From assembly GCA_030272155.1 (NCBI GenBank), contig CP126201.1:3012501-3076500 (forward strand): a stretch of 64,000 bases of DNA, read 5' to 3'. Position numbers and translations under genes: made by a program. This document shows positions 54,248 to 64,000 of this stretch, piece after piece; within the stretch, counting starts at the first letter, position 1; the number at the start of each line of letters is the position of its first letter. This DNA comes from Tetradesmus obliquus (Eukaryota > Chlorophyta > Chlorophyceae > Sphaeropleales > Scenedesmaceae). The notes under the pieces were generated by a model that did not search any database, was not told the origin of the DNA, and saw nothing but the letters and a program-made list of their open reading frames with translations.

Positions 54248-55352
54248 CTTCAGCAACCGGGGAATAAACATTTGTGTTTGCGGCACTGGTCGTTCTGGGG
54301 CGTGCAGTGCTCTCCTGGTCGTGCCTGCACAGCGTGCGTCAGACAAGTTCAGCTTGTTGACCAGCGGAGCTGTTTGAAGGTTTTAGGAGGCATATAAAGC
54401 ATGTTATATTTTTTATTTTCAGTATATGCAGCAAACAGACGCTCTGCAAGGTGACAGTGCGCAATTGCTGGGCTCAGGCAACAGTCTACGCGTTCCTCTT
54501 GCGCAGATCCACTTGATCGCCTGCCCGTACGCTTCTACATACCTCAACAACTAAAGGACAGTGATTATATGTGTTTTGATTGAGGAGGGTCGACTTGTCT
54601 CACAGAAGCAGTAGCACTCCGCTAGCAGCAATACACTTGTTGAATGTGTACACAGTTGCAGCAATCATGCGTCAAAACATATCACTAAGCCTTACCACGA
54701 AGACGTGCTGAATATATGCGTGAGACGTCTTGCAGGACGCGGACATGGTATGGTCAGGCGCGGCCTGGCACTGTCAGGGACGCACATCCGTCAGGTCCAG
54801 CGAAGGTGGCGATGCTGCAACCCTCTCATTCGTTAATTTCACCAACCGTATTGAAACTCCCGCATTATGGCTGCCTTTTGCACTCGGGCAACAGGCACTG
54901 AATCAACAAGCACACCCGGAGCTGCTGCTCAATTTGCACCGGTCATGGCCTGGTAGTGCTGCACGGGTCATTCGGTGCACTTGTTTGTCGATTACTGTGC
55001 AGCAAGCCCCTAGCGATCGCGCCTGACTCCTGCTGCCACAGCCCAGTGCTGAATGGGAAGCACCAGTGCCTGGGTACCCTGTCAGGGTGAACTGCTGTGA
55101 ACATAGCACATGCAACCCAGTACCCGTCCTCCTTGCCAAACCTCCACCACAGTGTATATACGTTGCGTTACAAGAGAAACTCCTAAACGCCAACCGCTGC
55201 CCGCCAGCGCAGCTGCAGCAGCCACTGCCGCTGCAGCAGCCCCTCCTGCAGCTGCAGCCAGCACAACAGCCAGCAGCAGCGCATCACGCAGCACCAGCCA
55301 ACACCAGCAGCCTGGCCTAACTGGCTTGGAAACTGCCTGCTGATGCAGCTGC
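54248..55352. other. Intergenic, no supported gene
   Basis: GH9 upstream region and 3' UTR of the ribosomal protein gene. No coding motif recognised. Confidence 0.5.
55168..55172 (-). terminator. TGTAA polyadenylation-type signal of RPS18
   Basis: TGTAA in sense, 181 bp after the stop codon. Confidence 0.5.
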
Positions 55353-57850
<2,498 letters not shown>

Positions 57851-60142
57851 CTTGCCACCGTTGACAAGAAAATGCGGGCAGAGTGCCGATCCAAAGAGGG
57901 AGAGCTTGTGGCACCTGGCTGCCGTATGAAGTGCCTCGATTTGCAGCAGCCCGCGGGGTTTAACCAGCAGCATTCAATTCGCGACTCCAGCCTTGCCTGT
58001 TGCTCGAGAACGTGTCACTCTTTATGTTTTACATAATTTCTACGCATTTATATCCAGCGTAGGTTGCTGGTGGTCTCAGCTGTAGCATGTTCTGCTGCAG
58101 CTAGCCAGGCCTGGTGCCTGTTGCCAGCTTTGTCAAGACACTCAGATAGGCCTGCTGCAAGCCCAGATGATACTGGAAGATTGTTTCCAGAGCTGTGCAA
58201 CTCATGCCATGGCCACTGCCAAGCACCCAATTCTGGATAGAACATCACCAGTGGGGCAAGTCACCATGACAGCCGATTGTGCTGCAGCACAGCACTATGC
58301 AGCAGTTCTGATGCAGTACAGGAGCTGGACTAATATTGCAGAGTTACAGTCCTCACGCAAGCTAGATTCGACCCGACAGTATCAGTGAATACCAACAAAG
58401 CCATCCCCCAAAACTGGCGTCCGGTGCCGGCGGCATGCCAACAATATGTTTCAACATCAGTTATTGCGAAGGACTGCAAGCGTGATGAGGACATGCAGAG
58501 AGGATAGCAGTGCAGGGAGCGCAGCCGTGGGGCAAGGTGCGTTGTGTGGAGGGCATCCATGCATGGATCCATGTAGAAAAGCCTTGCACGGGCACAAGCA
58601 GCACCATGCCTGATGCAGGCACCCATCACGCACGTGACTGCAACACAGCCAGCGGCAACTACTGCATAATGCTTGGCATCAGCAGAACACTGCGCTAAAC
58701 GGCGCACATGCAGAAAAATGCAATCCCTCTGGCAACATGATGCAACAGCTTCAGCTGCTATAGCTTCCAGGCTGATGTGCAGGTACACACGGTTGCACAC
58801 TGAAAGCAAGGATAGGCAACAGAGCACGCATGTGTTGTCAACCGGGCCTGGTGCTGGGAACACACATGCTGTACAGCAATGCTGTCAGCAGTGACTTGGT
58901 TGGCTGCGCGTGGCAGCTGCGATGCCTGTACGACAAACTCAGCCTGTCCAGCACCATGATATGCCATGCAGTGCAGCATTGCTTGCAGGTGCGCAGTTGT
59001 GCATTTACCGCGCCTAAATCTGCCTTTTCACAGCACACCAGACACCCCTGAGGTCACGGCTTGCACTGCTGCATTGCATCTCCAGCACCACCTTCACGTC
59101 ACAAACGCATACGCCTGCTTCATCCACCAAAGTCTAGTGATCAACATATTTACAAAACCTTGCAAGGAGCATGTCATTACCGTCGCCTTGGTGCACAGAA
59201 CAGCTGGCAGCTGCAGCATACAATGAAATCAAAATAGACTTCAGCAGCAGGCCCACATATTGTGCCAACAACCCAACCTTGACAGCGCTGGCGCCACAAC
59301 ACGCAGAGCACATTGGGCAAGGGCAACAATGTATTGTTCTGTGGTTCAGCAAGCTTGCTGCACAGGTTATGCAGCTGGACGTGTAGCTCTTCTGTTTGCT
59401 GCCGCTCTGAACAAAATAGTCCCCTTCTGTTTCCTGGTGCTGTAAAGAAAATACTCCCCGCACAACGGTGCTGGCATTGCACTACCTGCTGTGCAGCAAA
59501 CGGCTGAAAACCGCGCACCTTTATCATGTCAATGCAACATCAGCTTGGTGGCGATTGTATTTCAACAAAGGCATTCAGAGTTGCTGCAGTCAGGCCATGG
59601 ACCTCCCAAATCACAGGTCAAGCTGACATGCCTTGGCGTCACTTATCACAATGCTGGCAGTGCCCACTCAAACAGAAGCATCCTCAGGCAGCCCTGTCTG
59701 ACAGCAAGCAACCCGCTCTTGGCAGCAGCCCCAGTCCTGGCTTTGACAGCCACTGCCGGCTGGCAGCTGCTGGGCTTGCCCCTCATTGGAGCATCTGCTT
59801 TGACATGGACATCAGATGTGAGCATGTGCTGCTGGTTCCGTGGTGGATACAATCTGCTTGTGCTAACATGTTCAACCCAAAACACCACTCAAACTCTGGC
59901 CAAGCTTGGCTGCAGCATGAGCTGCTAGCAACAGGTCAGTGACTGAGGAGCTCCACCCAATTTTATTGTGCTGCACCAAGGCAGCAATTCCTCGCACCCC
60001 GCCGCTGGTTTAATTCACCACCAAAACGTGTGTGCTCATCAGCACAGCGCAGCCCATCAAACCGCTCAAACCACACTACCAGGTTATGCAGTGATGCCTC
60101 ATCATGCATGGCTTGTGCCTGCATGATGGCCGCCACCTGCTG
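57851..60142. other. Intergenic, no supported gene
   Basis: No recognised coding motif, although long frames exist by chance (for example 58330-58863 minus). Holds the RPS18 promoter on its left side. Confidence 0.5.
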
Positions 60143-60147
60143 TTACA
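60143..60147 (-). terminator. TGTAA polyadenylation-type signal
   Basis: TGTAA in sense, about 78 bp after the stop of the membrane-protein gene. Confidence 0.5.
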
Positions 60148-60224
60148 CCTGCCCTCTTCACATTACCAACACATCAATGACGGTTCCACAGAAGCACCCC
60201 TGCACTATCCCGTGTTCCTGTTCC

Positions 60225-61625
60225 TCAGCTTGCGCTGCCGGGTAGCGGTGCCTCACCAATGCGCGCTGTGTCATCGCCACGGCTGCGCCGCTGCCCCGCC
60301 CCCTCTGACGCGTCAATGCAGATGCTGTCGCCATCAACACCCCCAGGCAGCAGCGCATTACCAGCAGCATGCTCTGGCAGCACAAACCCTGGCGCTGCCA
60401 CTGCAGCTGCTGCTGGTGCTGCTCCAGCCTCCGATGCGCCCCCAGCTGCTGACGCCGAGCCAGCTGCGCTCGTCACTGCCACTACCTGCGCAGCGCCAAA
60501 CTGCACGCGCTTACCGCTCTCGCTCCCATCACTGCTGCGGCCGCGCGGCTGCCCTGCTGCCTCCCCCGCACCCCCGCTGCTGCTGCTTCCACCATCAGAG
60601 CTCCCCTTCAGCCGCTCCAGCTGCTGCTGGTAGTACGTGACAGCCGCTTCGCCGCCCTTCTCGCCAGCGGCGCCTGTACCGCTGGTGACGCGCTTGTTGC
60701 GCATGATGAGCACCGAGTCGTTGATGTTGCCTGCCCGCAGGCGCTTCTGCTCCTCCTCAGGCAGGTCCAGGAAGGCCACCATTGGCACCCTGCCGGCGCC
60801 TGCTGCATCGCCGATGCTGCTGTTGCCGCAGTTGCTGCCGCCGTCGCTGCTGGCGTAGATGACTGGCAGGCTGGCACCGCCTTTCACATCCTCTCCTGCA
60901 GTGATGAAGTTGATGCAAGGCATAGTGTCAGGCAGCAGTAGGATCACACACATAGTGCATTACAGAGGCAGCTGATTGCAACTTGCAAGATGGGCTGCAG
61001 CCTATCGCACGCCTTGCAGGAAGGGGATCACTGTTCATGCTGAACAGCTGGTGAAGCGTGGCCATCCCGCTTATGCCCAGAATTCAAGCAGGCTGGGTTA
61101 ACAGGCAGACGCCCTCATGGCATGTACTGTTGCACAGAACATGCTGTCCTGCAAAGATGAGGTCTGCTTTGGTCACCAAGCGCAGTGCTGCTCGCTCTCA
61201 CCTGTGATGCGTTTCTTCGCCACAACGACAGAGTCGTGGGCATGCCGCAGGTCTTTCTTCAGCTGCTCTATGTCGGCTGCTTCCTCAGGTGCACTCCTGC
61301 GCCGCCTGTGCCACCACATGCATAATGCTGTCGCCACCAGCAGGAGAAGCACGCCTGCTGATGCTGCACCGAAGCCAGAAGAAGAGCCATGGCTGCTTGT
61401 CGGGATACCTGTTGACAGAGGTGCTAGCAGAATCAGTGGTAAATGACATAAGGCACGTTAAGATGGAGACTAAACAGTAGTGGGCAGCCTTATTGCCGGG
61501 GCCTGTGATGCTGCTACACCCATGGCACACACATGCTGCTTCTGGGACGCAGCTAAAGCTGCACCACTGGGACGTGCGGTGCTGTGCTGCTGCTCACCCT
61601 CTTGAAAAATGAGCAGGCGAACCAT
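60225..61625 (-). CDS. Unknown single-span membrane protein
   Basis: Three exons (61598-61625, 61202-61408, 60225-60895) join in matching phase to 301 aa. A short N-terminus (MVRLLIFQEGIPTSSHG) leads to one hydrophobic span, GVLLLLVATALCM (about residues 28-40), then WWHRRRRS, whose positive charges suggest that the C-terminal side is cytosolic. Next come a charged, possibly coiled segment, EEAADIEQLKKDLRHAHDSV, and a conserved-looking block, MVAFLDLPEEEQKRLRAG with NDSVLIMRNKRV. The rest is Gly/Ser/Ala-rich. I do not recognise the family. The first exon is supported only by phase and donor. It is divergent from the EMC10-like gene. Confidence 0.6.
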
Positions 61626-62213
61626 CTTAAGCGCCACTGGCAGTATATGCGTCGCTCAGTGGTTGATTGCGTTTAATTGCATTCCAACAGTGCAGGCTAG
61701 TCAATGTCAGTATAGTTTCCTCAAGTTCAAAACACGGCTGCCTCAAGGCTTGCTATAGTGCGCAGCAAAAACGTTAAAAGTGAGAAAGCTTGTTGATATT
61801 TATCGATGGCAGGAGAGGCAACAGGCTCTCCGCCCTGCACGGCAGTACGGATTTGCTGACGGGCTTGGCAGTTTTGAGCGAACTCAGCATATGTTTCAAA
61901 ATAACTGTGAATGACAGTTTTTCGTATCTTCTGCAGTTTCAGGTGTGCCGGTGCCTGCTTGCATGGTTGGCAGGGCCTTCGGGGTCTCCGTGACTGTCAC
62001 CTGGCCAAAGCCCTGGAGGTTCGCATCGCACTGTGAACCACCGGTAATGTGCGTGCCCTTTGCACAATATTCAACGAAAATAACTCTTTTGTGATGCTGT
62101 TACGGTCTCTGCAGTGCACAGCCTAGCAGATCACAGCACCTACTGTTGTCCTTCAGCAACTGGTGGAGTGCAGAAGGTACCCTCTCATTCTTGGCATACA
62201 GATCTGCTTAGAG
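61626..62213. promoter_or_regulatory. Divergent intergenic region
   Basis: 588 bp between the starts of the minus-strand membrane-protein gene and the plus-strand EMC10-like gene. AT-rich, no ORF; promoter elements not resolved. Confidence 0.4.
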
Positions 62214-64000
62214 ATGATGCAAGCAGCATCTGCAGTGCTGCTGTTGTTGTTGGCAGCCAGCAGCACAGTATGCAGAGCAGCACAGACGCAGTGCATAGTG
62301 GAGCACTCGCTTGATGGAGGCAGCAGCTACCAACGAATTGGGCTGCTGCAACTAGATGACGACACAAAGGTGAGAGCTGTGCAACATTTGTGTGTTTTGG
62401 GAATGCAGTGCATTGCAATGGTTTGCGCGCCCTTTGTCAGCTGCAGGCTAGCGTTGCAGCAGCAGCATCATAGCAGCATCAGCAGCAGCAAGCAGCACAT
62501 AATATGGCGCAACAAGGTGAAGCAAGCATAAAGCCATGGCATGTTCACAGCTGTTCACAGCTACCGACACACTGTGCCGCTGCAGATCACAAATGCCGGC
62601 AGCAGTGATCAACAGCTGCTGCAGCAGTGACTGAGCTCACCCGCCCTCCATGCCCACAGCACCCTACGGCTAACACACTTGCATGCTTTCCTGCATCAAT
62701 CACAGCAGAACTTAGCTTACTTTGCCCTTGCTTTTCCGTGTTTCTAGGGTGGCCAGTCAGCTGTGACAGGCTCTTACCAGCGGCAGCCAACTACAGCACA
62801 GCAGCTGGACCAGCTGAAGCAGCTTGTGGAGCAGGACAGGTGCGAGACTCAGCGCGCTTCACTGCGCTTCAACAACTGCATGCGTCTGGAGATGACGCGT
62901 GCTGCCATCATACCGTTCAGCGCAGCTGTTGTTATCACTCGACTTACATTGCAGCAGATACGTCAGCAGCGCGCACACTGCCAGTATGTACACAGTACAC
63001 CTGCTGACGCCGCACCCCTCATCCTGTATCACCTGCCATGCATTCTGTATCACCTGCCGCACCTACCAAGAATAGTATCTGCATCTGACATATGCCACAT
63101 CCGTTTATATAATTGCTTTATATGACACCAAACCTGCAGGCTGTACCTCTGGCGCCTCAAGCCCCAGGGCCAGCCCACCATCCTCACTTCTATCAAGGCA
63201 GCCTGCTTCGCGCAGCACCTGCAGCAGCACACACCTGTGCTGCACCTGGACGCCGCAGGCCACGTCATCAGCAGCCAGCTGGCAGTTCCTGCAAGCCACG
63301 ACGGCTCCTGCAGCCCTGCCAAGGCCCTCGCTGAGCTGGCACTGCTGAAGCATGACACCCAGGCGATGGCAGAGCCAGCGGAGATGCAGGTAATCTTGAT
63401 TCAATACAATACTATATATTGGTATATTGTGTTGTATTGTGTTGTATTATGTTGTAGAGTGTATTGTAATGTATTGTACTGCAATGGCAGAGCCCGGGGA
63501 GATGCAGTTGATTTGAGGATCCATGGTGGCGGGGGCGTTTTCCAACATTGATGAGTGCACATATGTTGCAAATGGCAATCGCAAAGCGTGCTGTCTGCAA
63601 ATCTGTGTACTGCAGGTGGTGGTGAAGGCGCCTGTGCTTGCGCCGCGCGTGCCTGCAGGGCCAGAGGGCGTCCCAGTGGAGCTGGCTACAGCTGCTGCAG
63701 GTGCGGTCCTTGCAGGATGATCAAAACAATAACGGGAATGATTTGCAGCTGCTGTTTGGGAGCTAGCGGCTGTCCGGTGTGGTTGTTGTGTGTGCACATG
63801 CTGGCTCATTGGGTGCTGTAAGTCACACGCGTCTGTGCCCCACTCCCAGGCTTGCCAAGTGGTCCAGCGTAATGCACTCCACATGATGCACCTATTCTGC
63901 CATTTGTGCCTGCAGGAGGTGCACCCAAGCCAGCCGGCCAGCAGCAGCAGCAGCAGGGTGGCCAGGCTGGTGCTGGCGGGCAGCAGCAGCAGCAGCAGGA
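62214..64000 (+). CDS. EMC10: EMC10-like subunit of the ER membrane protein complex (partial at right edge)
   Basis: Exons 62214-62369, 62748-62839, 63140-63389, 63616-63700 and 63916 to beyond the edge are in consistent phase. MMQAASAVLLLLLAASSTVC is a signal peptide for ER entry. Then VEHSLDGGSSYQRIGLLQL matches the EMC10 start (leHs.d....f..RG.L). LYLWRLKPQG, IKAACFAQHL and TPVLHLDAAGHVISSQLAV with SHDGSC match the EMC10 lumenal core (YrvRi, pACsl, L.lHvD..GnVvg, CRG). EMC10 is a lumenal/membrane subunit of the insertase for tail-anchored and multipass proteins. The last visible exon is Gly/Gln-rich; the expected C-terminal membrane helix would lie past the edge. The match is moderate, so the name is probable rather than certain. 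Confidence 0.72.
63483..63510 (+). repeat. Copy of the end of EMC10-like exon 3
   Basis: ATGGCAGAGCCCGGGGAGATGCAG repeats the exon end (MAEPAEMQ); the donor is changed to TTGATT. Confidence 0.75.

Noticed and set aside
58330..58863. 177-aa minus-strand frame
   Set aside because: No conserved motif, composition like intergenic DNA, no splice partners; kept as chance.

Overview
The window is nuclear DNA of a green alga, most likely a chlorophyte of the Chlamydomonadales (Haematococcus-like by overall style, which is a guess). Reasons: genes are split into many short exons with GT-AG introns; CTG/CAG triplet tracts are everywhere; proteins carry long Gln, Ala and Ser runs; TGTAA polyadenylation-type signals follow several stops; and there is a plant-type chloroplast-targeting factor, a GH9 cellulase with a small Cys-rich cellulose-binding module, and cytosolic ribosomal protein S18. 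Gene models below were built by hand from conserved protein motifs and splice sites. The spliced lengths of all models complete at both ends come out as multiples of three.

Layout, left to right. 497-1659 (-): 5' part of a JmjC (KDM2/KDM7-type) histone demethylase that runs off the left edge. 3028-3823 (+): unknown 223-aa protein, followed after 103 bp by 3927-9146 (+): RNase H2 catalytic subunit A. 13063-18346 (-): Ser/Thr protein kinase with a DFD instead of DFG motif and a long Gln-rich tail. 20876-23862 (-): unknown 945-aa low-complexity protein. 24707-29843 (+): DUF455 ferritin-like protein. 31430-34579 (+): epsin (ENTH clathrin adaptor). 38939-42518 (-): membrane-anchored fungal-type cysteine synthase, divergent from 42957-46953 (+): AKR2-like STI1/ankyrin protein with a transit-peptide-like N-terminus. 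48274-54247 (-): GH9 endoglucanase with CBM1-like module. 55353-57850 (-): ribosomal protein S18. 60225-61625 (-): unknown single-span membrane protein. 62214-right edge (+): EMC10-like subunit of the ER membrane complex. These are unrelated housekeeping, trafficking and cell-wall genes, not a cluster. 34580-38938 is gene-poor and carries a 64-nt perfect inverted repeat and a possible TIR element.

The striking property of the window is how the genes are built. In ten of thirteen genes, one or more exon edges (the last or first 30-170 bp of an exon together with its donor or acceptor site) are repeated two to eight times inside the neighbouring intron. Most copies keep the splice site and reading frame, while some carry stops or frameshifts. 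Some arrays are themselves duplicated (a 490-bp unit in RNASEH2A, about 253 bp in the AKR2-like gene). Two further patterns go with this: (CTG)n tracts, always in the sense orientation, sit directly upstream of many true acceptors; and short tandem arrays of acceptor-like CCTGCAA units occupy the intron upstream of exons in three genes, abutting the acceptor in two. Together these suggest a genome-wide mode of intron growth by copying exon borders, with possible effects on alternative splicing.
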